Part shown: positions 17,154 to 25,040 of the stretch, piece after piece
Position numbering within the stretch: the stretch's first letter is position 1
Layout: the number at the start of each line of letters is the position of its first letter
Assembly (NCBI GenBank): GCA_945949085.1
Contig: CAMFDJ010000025.1
Location: 1 to 42,977, forward strand
Origin: an uncultured Lachnospiraceae bacterium
GTDB taxonomy: Bacteria > Bacillota > Clostridia > Lachnospirales > Lachnospiraceae
Length of the DNA: 42,977 nucleotides
Reading direction: 5' to 3'
Translations under genes and position numbers: made by a program
Notes under the pieces: model-generated
What the model saw: only the letters and a program-made list of their open reading frames with translations
What the model was told of the DNA's origin: nothing
The model's database searches: none

Positions 17154-18002
17154 ATGATAGAATCCAGAGAAGTTTCCAAGAAATTAGGCAAATTTATTCT
17201 GAAAAACAGTTCCTTTACGTTGCCGGACGGCTATATCTGCGGACTGGCAGGTCCAAACGGAGCGGGCAAGACGACACTCCTGCACCTGTTGCTCGGATTG
17301 TATCAGCCTGATGCGGGAAGTATTCAGGTGGACGGCATGTCGTATGAGGACAAGGAAAAGCAGATTCATGACCGTACGGGAGTCGTGCTGACAGAGGAAC
17401 TGTTTGAACCGGCCCTGACCTGTATGCAGAACAGTGCCTATTATGGCAGATACTTTTCCCATTACAGCCGGGAACAGATGGCGCATTACCTTACGCTGTT
17501 TCATCTGGACCATCATGCAAAATTCGGAAGGCTGTCCAAAGGAGAAAAGCTGAAATGTCAGTTCGCCTTTGCCTTATCACACGATGCAAAGCTATTGATT
17601 CTCGATGAACCCACCGCAAATTTTGATCCGCATTTCAGAGAGCAGTTTTTTCATCTTCTGCAGGAATTTATTGCAGATGGCAAAAAGAGTGTGATACTGG
17701 CTACCCATCTGACGGAGGATCTGGACCGCATTGCCGATTATCTTGTTTATCTGGAACAGGGCAGTCAGATCTTTGCGGGGGATATGGAGTCGTTCCGTGA
17801 AAGCTACCGGATTGTGGCAGGAGAGGCATATCAGATAAAGCTTTTGCCAAAGGAGAAAATCCTCTGTATGGAGGAAAAGTCTTATGGGGCGAGAGCACTT
17901 GTTGCGCACAGCAGACTGAATCGCTATGCTCCGGCACTGTCCGTCACATATCCGACGATTGAGGAATTCATGTATTTTTATTCGAAGAGAAATAATGGAT
18001 AA
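17154..18002 (+). CDS. ABC transporter ATP-binding protein (YtrB-like)
   Basis: A 282-residue ATPase with Walker A GPNGAGKT (about residue 33), Q-loop region VVLTEELFEP, signature LSKGEKLKCQFAFAL, Walker B LLILDEPT and the switch His in ATHLTEDL. A C-terminal extension of about 70 residues follows. The signature differs from the usual LSGGQ, as is common in drug- and peptide-export ATPases of the YtrB group. It is the first gene behind the palindrome-covered promoter and is paired with the membrane protein at 18096. Likely an exporter; substrate unknown. Confidence 0.88.
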   Translation: MIESREVSKKLGKFILKNSSFTLPDGYICGLAGPNGAGKTTLLHLLLGLYQPDAGSIQVDGMSYEDKEKQIHDRTGVVLTEELFEPALTCMQNSAYYGRYFSHYSREQMAHYLTLFHLDHHAKFGRLSKGEKLKCQFAFALSHDAKLLILDEPTANFDPHFREQFFHLLQEFIADGKKSVILATHLTEDLDRIADYLVYLEQGSQIFAGDMESFRESYRIVAGEAYQIKLLPKEKILCMEEKSYGARALVAHSRLNRYAPALSVTYPTIEEFMYFYSKRNNG

Positions 18003-18095
18003 GTTGGGCTGCGTCGCATATTTTGAGCGGTGCCACCGGAAAAGAGAGAAATGGCTGCGCAAAATCGGCAGCAGTCGGAAAGGGAGAATAGCGGT

Positions 18096-18791
18096 ATGCT
18101 GCGACATTTGATCAGTGAGTATATACGTGCATTTGCGTTTGACAGACGCAGGCAGATTTGGGGAAAAAATGACAGTATCTCTTTTTTTCTGATGACATGG
18201 ATGGCGCTCTTCTTTTTTGTGTCGGTATTTGACACAGATATATTAGGGGGTGCTTCTTCGTGGGGCAGACGATGCGGACTGGCGGCGGTTTATCTGCCGA
18301 TGCTGCTGAATCTGTTTTCCTGTCAGATCCACCCGGTCAGGCCGGAAAAATTTCTGTATCTGTGTCCGATGGACAGCGGGGAGAGAAGACAGTATATCTA
18401 TGGCACCTTCTATTTCAGAGTCTTTGTGCAAATGCTCACAGCCTGCGCAGGGGTTGTGCTTCTTTTCCTTTTTGTATCTCTTGACCTGTTGTCGGCAGCG
18501 GCGATCCTGCTCAATGATCTGGCACTTTCCATTCTGATTCCGTTTGATGACAGATCGCCGGATGCCGTAAATAAGGCAGTCTGGCTGACCGGATTTTTGA
18601 TCGTCATTGCATTTTTGACAAATGGCTTACAGTACATGGTGGCTATCGGCACGATCCGGTATGGAGCTGTCAGATGGATCCTGCTTGCGGTATTGGTATT
18701 GGTGCAATTGCCGATCACGCTGCAATATGGGCGCTATGTGAAGCAGGAGCTTTTGGCGGCGCTGCAGTATGAAGATAAGATGACCGGGTGA
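18096..18791 (+). CDS. ABC-associated integral membrane protein (permease candidate)
   Basis: The 231-residue product has about six hydrophobic segments and no recognised catalytic motif. A cytoplasmic stretch CPMDSGERRQYIY resembles the coupling region of ABC-2-like permeases; a similar LPVSRRQR occurs in the membrane protein at 21102. AGGGAG lies about 9 bases before the ATG at 18096, which is preferred over an upstream in-frame start at 18030. It lies between an ABC ATPase and a GntR regulator and is probably the membrane partner of the first ATPase. Confidence 0.7.
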   Translation: MLRHLISEYIRAFAFDRRRQIWGKNDSISFFLMTWMALFFFVSVFDTDILGGASSWGRRCGLAAVYLPMLLNLFSCQIHPVRPEKFLYLCPMDSGERRQYIYGTFYFRVFVQMLTACAGVVLLFLFVSLDLLSAAAILLNDLALSILIPFDDRSPDAVNKAVWLTGFLIVIAFLTNGLQYMVAIGTIRYGAVRWILLAVLVLVQLPITLQYGRYVKQELLAALQYEDKMTG

Positions 18792-18888
18792 GTTTTCCGG
18801 GAGAAAATGGAATGACAAGAAAAGACAGTAACGTCAAACTAGGAAAGATCCATCAAAAAGATCATGCAGAAAGACGAAAAGGCAGAAT

Positions 18889-19263
18889 ATGAAACTGATT
18901 ATTCAACCACAGGGAACGCTGGCAATTTATGAGCAGATTGTCAATCAACTAAAGAATGCAATCGTGACCGGGGAGCTGGCTGCGGGCGAAGCGCTTCCCT
19001 CCATCCGTGGGCTTGCGGCAGAGCTTTCTGTCAGTGTCATCACCACCAAACGGGCCTATGAGGAACTGGAAAAAGAGGGACTCATCCGCTCTGTAGCGGG
19101 AAAGGGCTTCTATGTGTGCGAGTATAACACAGATTATCTGAAGGAAAAGCAGCTGATCATGCTGGAAAAACGTCTGGGAGAACTGATTGCGGAAGCAAAG
19201 CAGGCGGGACTGACTTGCGCGGATTTTGCCGAAATGGTGCAGACCTTATATGAGGAGAATTAA
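18889..19263 (+). CDS. GntR-family regulator, YtrA subfamily
   Basis: A 124-residue regulator with an N-terminal winged HTH (IYEQIVNQLKNAIVTGELAAGEALPS, then LAAELSVSVITTKRAYEELEKEGLI) and only a short two-helix C-terminus. This is the YtrA hallmark, as opposed to the larger effector domains of FadR or HutC types. YtrA-like proteins repress their own ABC operon until cell-wall antibiotics or related stress appear. Here the gene lies inside the operon and not at its head. The next ATPase starts 1 base after its stop. Confidence 0.9.
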   Translation: MKLIIQPQGTLAIYEQIVNQLKNAIVTGELAAGEALPSIRGLAAELSVSVITTKRAYEELEKEGLIRSVAGKGFYVCEYNTDYLKEKQLIMLEKRLGELIAEAKQAGLTCADFAEMVQTLYEEN

Positions 19264-19264
19264 G

Positions 19265-19945
19265 ATGACTGAGACAACGGATACAAGTGTAATTTTATCT
19301 TTCGCACATGTGACCGGAAAAGGGCGCAGATTTCATCTGAAGGATATCAATCTGGAACTGAAAGCCGGTTATATCTATGCACTGATGGGAGAAAACGGAG
19401 CCGGTAAGACAACGCTGCTGCAATATATTCTGGATGAGAGAAGACGCTATGAGGGACAGATTCGCGTGGCCGGTGAAGATATCCGGGAAAACCATGCAGG
19501 GATCATGAACCGGATCGGTTTTGTGTCGGAGGACAATCATTTCCTGGAAAACCGCACAGGCAGACAAAATGCCGCTCTGCTTGGCATGCTGTATGACAAT
19601 TTTGACATGGAAGCCTTTGGGCAGGCGATGGAACAGATGCAGGTTTTTGACAGAAAGCTGTATAAAAGCATGTCCCGGGGTGAAAAGCTGAAATTCCAGC
19701 TGGCATTTGCGATTGCGCATTCCCCTTGTCTCTATCTGCTGGATGAGGCTACGGCCGGAATGGACCCGGTATTTCGCATCACGCTGTTTGAGATGCTGCA
19801 GCATCTGATCGTGGATGAGCGATGTGCCGTCCTGATGACAAGCCACATAGCCTCGGAGGTTGAGAAAAAGACGGATTATGTGGGAATCATGGAAAACGGT
19901 CAGATTGTACGGTTCGGGGAAAGCATGGATCTGATGACCTTATGA
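19265..19945 (+). CDS. second ABC transporter ATP-binding protein
   Basis: A 226-residue ATPase starting just after the GntR stop; GAGGAG (19252-19257), 7 bases upstream, overlaps the end of gntR, implying translational coupling. Walker A is GENGAGKT, the signature MSRGEKLKFQLAFAI, Walker B LYLLDEAT (Glu-Ala in place of Glu-Pro), and the switch His is in TSHIASEV. It is shorter than the first ATPase and lacks its C-terminal extension. Its likely membrane partner is the protein at 21102. Confidence 0.88.
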   Translation: MTETTDTSVILSFAHVTGKGRRFHLKDINLELKAGYIYALMGENGAGKTTLLQYILDERRRYEGQIRVAGEDIRENHAGIMNRIGFVSEDNHFLENRTGRQNAALLGMLYDNFDMEAFGQAMEQMQVFDRKLYKSMSRGEKLKFQLAFAIAHSPCLYLLDEATAGMDPVFRITLFEMLQHLIVDERCAVLMTSHIASEVEKKTDYVGIMENGQIVRFGESMDLMTL

Positions 19946-20024
19946 CCCGGGTGATCTGTCAATAAAAATATGTAATTGCATGTTTTGCAATTGCCTGATA
20001 TCAATAAAGAAAAGAGGAATTATC

Positions 20025-21011
20025 ATGGAAAAAACAACAAAAAAACATTTTTCAAAACTGGGACTGATTTTGTTTCTGGGGACACTTTTAATCTTTGGCG
20101 TGCAGATTCTGGCGCTTGCCCTGGCAACAAAGCTGCCTGTCATTTCTCAGGATGCGAGCCTGTCCTTTCTGGCAGCCATGCTGCCCATGTACGTTATCGC
20201 TTTTCCGGCTGTCTTCCTGATGCTGAAAAAAGTACCGTCGCAGACCGGCTACGAAAAGAAAAAAATGAAACCCGGTCAGTTTTTTATCGCCTTTCTGATC
20301 ATGTATGCGGCTACTTACCTGTGTAACATTGTAGGCAATATCATCACTGCCGTGATAGCAGTAGTGAAGCAGAATCCTGTCGATAATGTGATGCTGCAGA
20401 TCACGGGGCAAATCAGCCCATTTGCCAATTTGCTGATCATTGTGCTCTGTGCGCCTGTCATGGAGGAACTGTTATTCCGCAAGTTTCTGGTTGATCGGAC
20501 GGTAAAGTACGGTGAGGGAGTTGCAATCGTCTTTTCCGGTCTGACCTTTGGGCTCTTTCACGGCAATCTGGTACAGTTTACTTATGCATTTGTGCTGGGT
20601 ATGTTCCTCGCTTTTTTGTACGTGAAGACTAGGAATCTTTTGTATCCCATTCTCCTGCATATGATGCAGAATTTTATGGGATCCTTCTTAGGTATGTTTA
20701 TCATAGAAAAGAGCGGGTATCTGGAGATTGCGGAGCAGATGAGCGGGGGAGCAGACCAGGAAGTGATGCTGCAGGTGATGACGGAGCATGCCCCGGGACT
20801 TGTTTTGTTTTTTGTCTATTTTCTCTGTATTCTGGGGCTTGTACTTGCCGGTCTCATCCTCTTTCTCATTCACAGAAAAGGATTTACCGCCCGTGCCGGT
20901 GAAGTGACGATCGCAAAGGGAACCCGTTTCAAAATGGTCATTGCAAATCCCGGCATGATTCTGTACTGCATTTTCTGGATTGCACAGATCATATGGCAGC
21001 TGTTGCAATAA
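20025..21011 (+). CDS. CPBP-family intramembrane metalloprotease
   Basis: A 328-residue membrane protein with about eight segments. The CPBP (CAAX protease and bacteriocin-processing) motifs are all present: EELLFRKF (EExxxR), LTFGLFHGN (FxxxH) and LLHMMQN (HxxxN-type), giving the Glu and His metal ligands. Such proteins cleave substrates in the membrane and often accompany bacteriocin or antimicrobial-peptide genes. GAGG precedes the ATG at 20025; an in-frame earlier start at 19980 has no site. Its place inside a YtrA-type ABC operon fits envelope defence or immunity, which is inference. Confidence 0.87.
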   Translation: MEKTTKKHFSKLGLILFLGTLLIFGVQILALALATKLPVISQDASLSFLAAMLPMYVIAFPAVFLMLKKVPSQTGYEKKKMKPGQFFIAFLIMYAATYLCNIVGNIITAVIAVVKQNPVDNVMLQITGQISPFANLLIIVLCAPVMEELLFRKFLVDRTVKYGEGVAIVFSGLTFGLFHGNLVQFTYAFVLGMFLAFLYVKTRNLLYPILLHMMQNFMGSFLGMFIIEKSGYLEIAEQMSGGADQEVMLQVMTEHAPGLVLFFVYFLCILGLVLAGLILFLIHRKGFTARAGEVTIAKGTRFKMVIANPGMILYCIFWIAQIIWQLLQ

Positions 21012-21032
21012 ATACAGCTTACAGCCGGTCAT

Positions 21033-21062
21033 GGGTATCACGGGGGCAAAATACCCTTGCCC
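21033..21062 (+). other. two mutually exclusive hairpins in an intercistronic leader
   Basis: GGGTAT (21033-21038) can pair with ATACCC (21051-21056). GGGCAA (21044-21049) can pair with TTGCCC (21057-21062). The arms interleave with no base between 21056 and 21057, so both cannot form at once. Confidence 0.35.
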
Positions 21063-21101
21063 TTAACATTTGTATAAATCATTCATCAGGAGAGCGTGGA
21101 G

Positions 21102-21605
21102 ATGGATCAGAAGCAGCAGCTTTTATTAGAACAGTTTTATAAAGAGTTTACCACATGGTGCCCGGAGCATGTCGGGTATCACTATGCCGGCATTTTTATG
21201 CTGGGCCTTGCAATGATCATGTATTGTATGCCTGCCCAGCTCTTGGAAGGGGACTATTCGATTCTGCTGCATTTCCTTGGTATGGAGCTGCTGGGGATGG
21301 GAATCTATCTGCAGAAATACACTGTATATATGGAAAAGGGAAAAACAAGGTCGCTTGATGAGGTACTGCGTTATCTTCCGGTTTCGCGCAGGCAGCGGCT
21401 CTTCTTTCGCTTTAAAAAGCTCTTCCGGATCTGTGCGTGGATGACCGGGATTGCGTTATTTTGTCAGATAACCTTCTCCGTTTCCTTTTTGCACGGTCTG
21501 ATCTGGCAGAATATTGCCGTGCCTTTGGTCTGCAATTTTGTCATACCGATGAGCCTCAATGGATTATCATTTCTGTGTGCTTTAGAGGGTATCATCAAAG
21601 GATGA
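21102..21605 (+). CDS. membrane protein, likely second ABC permease subunit
   Basis: The 167-residue product has four hydrophobic segments separated by a basic cytoplasmic loop (RYLPVSRRQRLFFRFKK), like ABC-2-type exporter subunits. AGGAG (21088-21092) lies 9 bases before the ATG at 21102 and only 3 before an in-frame GTG at 21096. Its C-terminus GLSFLCALEGIIKG is repeated almost exactly in a gene remnant at 23179, so this gene once had a close neighbour copy. It probably works with the ATPase at 19265. Confidence 0.6.
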   Translation: MDQKQQLLLEQFYKEFTTWCPEHVGYHYAGIFMLGLAMIMYCMPAQLLEGDYSILLHFLGMELLGMGIYLQKYTVYMEKGKTRSLDEVLRYLPVSRRQRLFFRFKKLFRICAWMTGIALFCQITFSVSFLHGLIWQNIAVPLVCNFVIPMSLNGLSFLCALEGIIKG

Positions 21606-21659
21606 GCGGTATCAATGGAAAATGAGCACAAGCGAAGAAGTCTGATGTTCGACTTGATA

Positions 21660-21748
21660 GTTCGTCAGAAAAAATGTATAAATAGAATAAAAGTTCGTCA
21701 GAAAAAGTGTGGCAATATATTTGAAATTCGTCAGAAAAAATGTATAAT
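21660..21748 (+). repeat. three direct repeats spaced exactly 33 bp, overlapping a promoter
   Basis: TTCGTCAGAAAAA(A/G)TGT occurs at 21661, 21694 and 21727, two exact 33-bp steps (about three helical turns). The third copy fills the spacer between TTGAAA (21721-21726) and TATAAT (21743-21748), a 16-base-spaced promoter for the ATPase gene. Protein binding to the repeats would block or shape that promoter. Confidence 0.75.
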
Positions 21749-21804
21749 ATAACATGTACCGGAATATCATATAATGCGGAACAGTATATTGCGAGGTGCT
21801 TTGC

Positions 21805-23094
21805 ATGGAACGTATGAAGATGAAAGAATTAGAAATCTGGAAAAATCGTAAAAACAGAAAACCTCTTATTGTGAAAGGCGCAAGGCAGGTTGGAAAAACC
21901 TGGTTAATGAAGGAGTTCGGAAGAAGGTTCTTTCAGCAGGTTGCATATGTGAATTTTGATAATAATGAACGGATGCACGAGGTTTTTGAAGGTGATTACC
22001 ATATAGATAGACTGATTATGGCCATTCATATTGAGACCGGGGTGAAGATTGTTCCACAAGAAACGTTGATTATCTTTGATGAAATACAGGAATGCCCAAA
22101 GGCCATTGCTTCCTTGAAATATTTTTGCGAGAATGCACCGGAATATGCAATTGTTGCTGCGGGATCACTGCTTGGCGTTGCCATCCATAAAGGGACTTCG
22201 TTTCCTGTCGGAAAGGTGGATACTCTGGAGCTGAATCCTATGAGTTTCAGGGAGTTTTTACTTGCTGTGGGAGAAGAAGGTTTAGTCAGTTTGATGGATG
22301 GTTCGGACAGCTCGCTTGTGGAGACATTTCGAGATAAATATATTGACTGGCTGAAAAAGTATTATTATATAGGTGGAATGCCGGAAGTAGTTTTGTCTTT
22401 CGTGAATGAAAAAGACTTTATTGAGGTGCGAAGATTACAGACCAAAATTATTGAGATGTATGAATCGGATTTTAGCAAACATACAACAGAAAATGAGCTG
22501 CCAAGAATCAGAATGGTATGGAATTCCATCCCTATGCAACTGGCAAAGGAAAACAAGAAATTTTTCTTCGGCAAAATAAAAGAGGGAGCCAGAGCAAAAG
22601 ACTTTGAAGTGGCAATCGAGTGGTTGTTGGATTGCGGTCTGCTGAAAAAAATTTATAATGTGAGCAAACCTGCGGTGCCGCTGAAAGCCTATACCGTTTT
22701 CAGTGAATTTAAGTTATTCCTGCTTGATGTAGGATTACTTGCGGCCATGAGTGAATTGGATGTCAGGACGATACTGGAAGGGAATGCCATCTTTGTTGAA
22801 TTTAAAGGGGCTCTGACAGAACAATATGTCCTGCAGCAACTGATATCTGACACTGAGTACACACCCTATTATTATACGGAAACAAAATCGGAAGGAGAAA
22901 TTGATTTTCTGATACAGAAAGAGGGTCAGATTGTACCCATAGAGGTGAAGGCAGAGGAAAATCTGAGAGCGAAGAGTCTGAGATGTTTTTGTAACAAATT
23001 TCATCCGGCACTTGCCATCAGGACATCCATGTCAAATTACAGACAGCAGGATTGGATGACGAATATACCATTATGGATGATATCAGGGATATAA
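21805..23094 (+). CDS. AAA ATPase with C-terminal DUF4143 domain
   Basis: The 429-residue protein has a P-loop near its N-terminus (VKGARQVGKTWLMKEF), Walker B LIIFDEIQECP, a sensor-like VVAAGSLLG, and RHH-poor helices leading to DUF4143. The C-terminal domain carries KGALTEQYVLQQL and the PD-(D/E)xK-like pair GEIDFLI...PIEVKA, then AIRTSMSNYR. This widespread family has no settled function; DNA binding or cleavage is suggested by the fold only. GCGAGG lies 8 bases before the ATG at 21805; an in-frame GTG at 21796 overlaps that site. The promoter carries three 33-bp-spaced repeats. A truncated relative is at 1244. It sits inside a rearranged region and was probably acquired. Confidence 0.88.
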   Translation: MERMKMKELEIWKNRKNRKPLIVKGARQVGKTWLMKEFGRRFFQQVAYVNFDNNERMHEVFEGDYHIDRLIMAIHIETGVKIVPQETLIIFDEIQECPKAIASLKYFCENAPEYAIVAAGSLLGVAIHKGTSFPVGKVDTLELNPMSFREFLLAVGEEGLVSLMDGSDSSLVETFRDKYIDWLKKYYYIGGMPEVVLSFVNEKDFIEVRRLQTKIIEMYESDFSKHTTENELPRIRMVWNSIPMQLAKENKKFFFGKIKEGARAKDFEVAIEWLLDCGLLKKIYNVSKPAVPLKAYTVFSEFKLFLLDVGLLAAMSELDVRTILEGNAIFVEFKGALTEQYVLQQLISDTEYTPYYYTETKSEGEIDFLIQKEGQIVPIEVKAEENLRAKSLRCFCNKFHPALAIRTSMSNYRQQDWMTNIPLWMISGI

Positions 23095-23178
23095 GCAGAA
23101 TCCGGCATTTTAAACCATTGGTTGAAAATGGAAAAAACGATAGCATCTTCCGGGCAATTGTGCTAAGATAATAAAACG

Positions 23179-23238
23179 CGATGGGGTTTTGCGCGGTTGC
23201 CATTTCTATGGGCTTTAGATGGTATCATCACAGGATAA
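23179..23238 (+). pseudogene. C-terminal remnant of a second copy of the 21102 membrane protein
   Basis: One frame reads LPFLWALDGIITG and a stop at 23236-23238, matching LSFLCALEGIIKG-stop of the 21102 gene. DNA similarity continues past the stop through GATATCAATGGAAA against GGTATCAATGGAAA. The rest of the gene is absent; the DUF4143 ATPase occupies its place. Confidence 0.7.
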
Positions 23239-23266
23239 GTGATATCAATGGAAAGGGGGTATTTCT

Positions 23267-23668
23267 ATGCAACCGGTTTATGTTTCAATCCGGCAGCAGG
23301 AGACAGGGAAACGCATTCATGCGCTTCTGGCAGAGAACGGACTTTCCGTCCGCGATGTGCAGACGGCAATGGGATTTGAAAATCCGCAGGCTGTCTATAA
23401 GTGGTTATCGGGGAAATCACTTCCCAGTCTCGATAACCTTGTCATTTTAAGCAGAATATTACATACCAATATGGAAGACATCCTCGTCCTTGACGGGGAT
23501 GTTTCTTTGTTTGATAGGAAATTCCTCCGGAATTTTCCTATCAAACAAAACGCTCCGCGAAGGATGCGCACTCGCGCGATAGGAATCATGTCGCAAAAGC
23601 GACCGCGCTTGGTGCGAGAGTTTTGCAAGCGAGAAACTCTTTATGATTGCTTGACTTTCAAAATGTAA
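23267..23668 (+). CDS. XRE-type helix-turn-helix protein with a repeat-derived tail
   Basis: Residues about 10-75 form a Cro/C1-type HTH (LAENGLSVRDVQTAMGFENPQAVYKWLSGKSLPSLDNLVILSRIL). AAAGGGGG (23252-23259) precedes the ATG. From about residue 80 to the end the codons belong to a structured DNA repeat that recurs at 34276, giving a basic tail (RKFLRN, then MRTRAIGIMSQKRPR) unlike any domain I know. The original protein likely ended near LVLDGDV. Such small proteins bind DNA; the target is unknown. Confidence 0.7.
   Translation: MQPVYVSIRQQETGKRIHALLAENGLSVRDVQTAMGFENPQAVYKWLSGKSLPSLDNLVILSRILHTNMEDILVLDGDVSLFDRKFLRNFPIKQNAPRRMRTRAIGIMSQKRPRLVREFCKRETLYDCLTFKM
23506..23643. repeat. structured interspersed repeat, copy 1
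   Basis: About 138 bases that match 34276-34412 closely. The element opens with a 20-bp inverted repeat (TTTGTTTGATAGGAAATTCC, 23506-23525, against 23529-23549), then TGTCGC-AAAA-GCGAC, and ends with a hairpin GAGTTT...AAACTC. In the other copy that last stem is GAATCTCGC/GCGAGATTC, so the arms have changed together. Confidence 0.8.
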
Positions 23669-23696
23669 TATGTTACATATATAGGTAATATATTAC
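23651..23696 (+). promoter_or_regulatory. marR promoter with two palindromic operators
   Basis: TTGACT (23651-23656) and TACATA (23674-23679) are 17 bases apart. Operator A, TGTAA-TATG-TTACA (23664-23677), overlaps the -10 and spacer. Operator B, the perfect GTAATATATTAC (23685-23696), lies at the start site. Their centres are 20 bases apart, two helical turns, suiting two MarR dimers on one face. Confidence 0.75.
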
Positions 23697-23718
23697 ATAA
23701 AAGAAAAAGGAGGATGTT

Positions 23719-24210
23719 ATGGATTTTGATGCATTGATACAGGAAAACAGGGTGACTTTCGGGCAGATGCCGCCTGCCTCGTTTCTGATCGGGCTGCTGA
23801 GCGCATTTGACAACAGATTTCAGACAGTAGCCGATTCCTTTTTTGCAGAGGTTACATGGAAGCAGTTTTTTGCAATCATCTGTATCAATCTGTGCAAGGA
23901 AAGCCCGACGATCAATGAACTGTCGGACATCATGGGCAGTTCCCATCAGAATGTGAAGCAGATTTTGTTAAAGCTTGAGAAAAGGGGCTTTGTGGAGATG
24001 ACCTCGGACGAGAGCGACAAAAGAAAAAAGCGGATTGTCGTCACAGAAAAATGCAGGCAGTTCTGCGAAAAAAATGAGAAGGAAAGCAGAGAGCGTATGG
24101 ACCGGATATTTGCGGGCATATCGGAGGAACAGGTGCTTGCGACCATACGGACGATTGCGCAGATGGAGCGCAATCTCATGAAGCAGACCAAGGATAGCGG
24201 CATTTGTTAA
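23719..24210 (+). CDS. MarR-family transcriptional regulator
   Basis: A 163-residue winged-helix regulator. The recognition region reads PTINELSDIMGSSHQNVKQILLKLEKRGFVEM and the wing TSDESDKRKKRIVVT, both typical of MarR; flanking helices form the dimer interface. Cys residues at about 57 and the C-terminus might sense oxidants, but this is speculative. Two palindromes in its promoter indicate autorepression. The flavodoxin-like gene 142 bases downstream is the probable co-regulated target. Confidence 0.9.
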   Translation: MDFDALIQENRVTFGQMPPASFLIGLLSAFDNRFQTVADSFFAEVTWKQFFAIICINLCKESPTINELSDIMGSSHQNVKQILLKLEKRGFVEMTSDESDKRKKRIVVTEKCRQFCEKNEKESRERMDRIFAGISEEQVLATIRTIAQMERNLMKQTKDSGIC

Positions 24211-24230
24211 CCGGCCTGAATCATGAAAAA

Positions 24231-24267
24231 AGGTGAACACATCGGCGTTTGCACCGGTGAGTCACCT
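24231..24267 (+). other. imperfect stem-loop between marR and the flavodoxin gene
   Basis: AGGTGA (24231-24236) pairs with TCACCT (24262-24267) and the interior extends the stem through CGG/CCG with small bulges. No T-run follows, so it is more likely an RNA-stability or attenuation element than a terminator. Confidence 0.35.
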
Positions 24268-24352
24268 GCGGTATTACCTCACAGGAATATGCAAGAGGTA
24301 GAAAGAAGCTAAGAGAAATTATGAGAAAGAAAACAGAAAGGCAAGGAAAAAG

Positions 24353-24895
24353 ATGAAAACAATCATTGTATACACATCACAGACAGGTTTTACAAAGAGG
24401 TACGGCGAGTGGCTGACCGAAGGACTTAAGGCAAAGGGACAGGAGGTGCTGCTTTTGCCATTAAAAGAGGCCAAGAAGAAAGCTGACAGCTTCTTTGAAG
24501 GTGCGGATGCCATTGTCTTCGGAGGATGGGCTATGGGAGGTAATATTGTAGGGAGCGACTGGCTGAAAAGTAAAGTCCCGATGTGGAAGGAGAAAAAGCT
24601 TGCCCTTTTTTGCGTTGGCGGAAGCCCGAATGAAAATCCGGATGTTGCGATTGCACTGGACCGGGCACTGTCGGATGAGGAAAAAGAGTATGTAAAGGTA
24701 TTTTATTGTCAGGGCGGTATTGCGTATGAAAAGATGAAGCTGCCCTCAAAACTGGCAATGAAGGCTTTTGCGGGCATGCTTAACAAGAAAAAGGATGCAA
24801 CCGAGCAGGAACGGAAAATGGGAGAGATGCTTTCACATTCCTATGACATTGCGGATCCGAAATATGTGGATCCTATTGTGGAATATTTAAGTTAA
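24353..24895 (+). CDS. flavodoxin-domain protein
   Basis: The 180-residue protein opens with TIIVYTSQTGFTKRYGEWL, the phosphate-binding loop for FMN, followed by IVFGGWAMGGNIVG and LALFCVGGSP at the isoalloxazine side. It resembles the flavodoxin_5/HemG-like group of stand-alone flavoproteins. It would shuttle electrons in the cytoplasm; the partner is unknown. AAGGAAAAAG precedes the ATG. It follows a MarR gene and is probably its regulatory target, as is common for redox stress flavoproteins. Confidence 0.85.
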   Translation: MKTIIVYTSQTGFTKRYGEWLTEGLKAKGQEVLLLPLKEAKKKADSFFEGADAIVFGGWAMGGNIVGSDWLKSKVPMWKEKKLALFCVGGSPNENPDVAIALDRALSDEEKEYVKVFYCQGGIAYEKMKLPSKLAMKAFAGMLNKKKDATEQERKMGEMLSHSYDIADPKYVDPIVEYLS

Positions 24896-25040
24896 GAGAT
24901 TGGTGTGTCTGCTTGCTATTTGTGTGCAAACTCTCTACAATACAGAGTAAGTGGTTGCAAAAGAGAAGAAGGAAAAATGTTTCCCGATTTTGCTGCGGTC
25001 CTTGTTTCAAAAAGAAAGTAAGAAAGAAGACAAAATAGAA

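Noticed and set aside
21033..21062. A possible H-type pseudoknot.
   Set aside because: No base separates the two right arms, so the loop cannot cross a six-base stem; the two helices are alternatives.
21615..21752. A 45-codon frame encoding three copies of (V/I)RQKKC at 11-residue steps.
   Set aside because: It has no good ribosome site and ends inside the -10 of the ATPase promoter. The periodicity follows from the 33-bp DNA repeats; kept only as a note in the repeat finding.
24951..25040. An upstream GTG start that would add 30 residues to the GNAT protein.
   Set aside because: No ribosome site precedes it and the added Lys-rich residues match nothing known.
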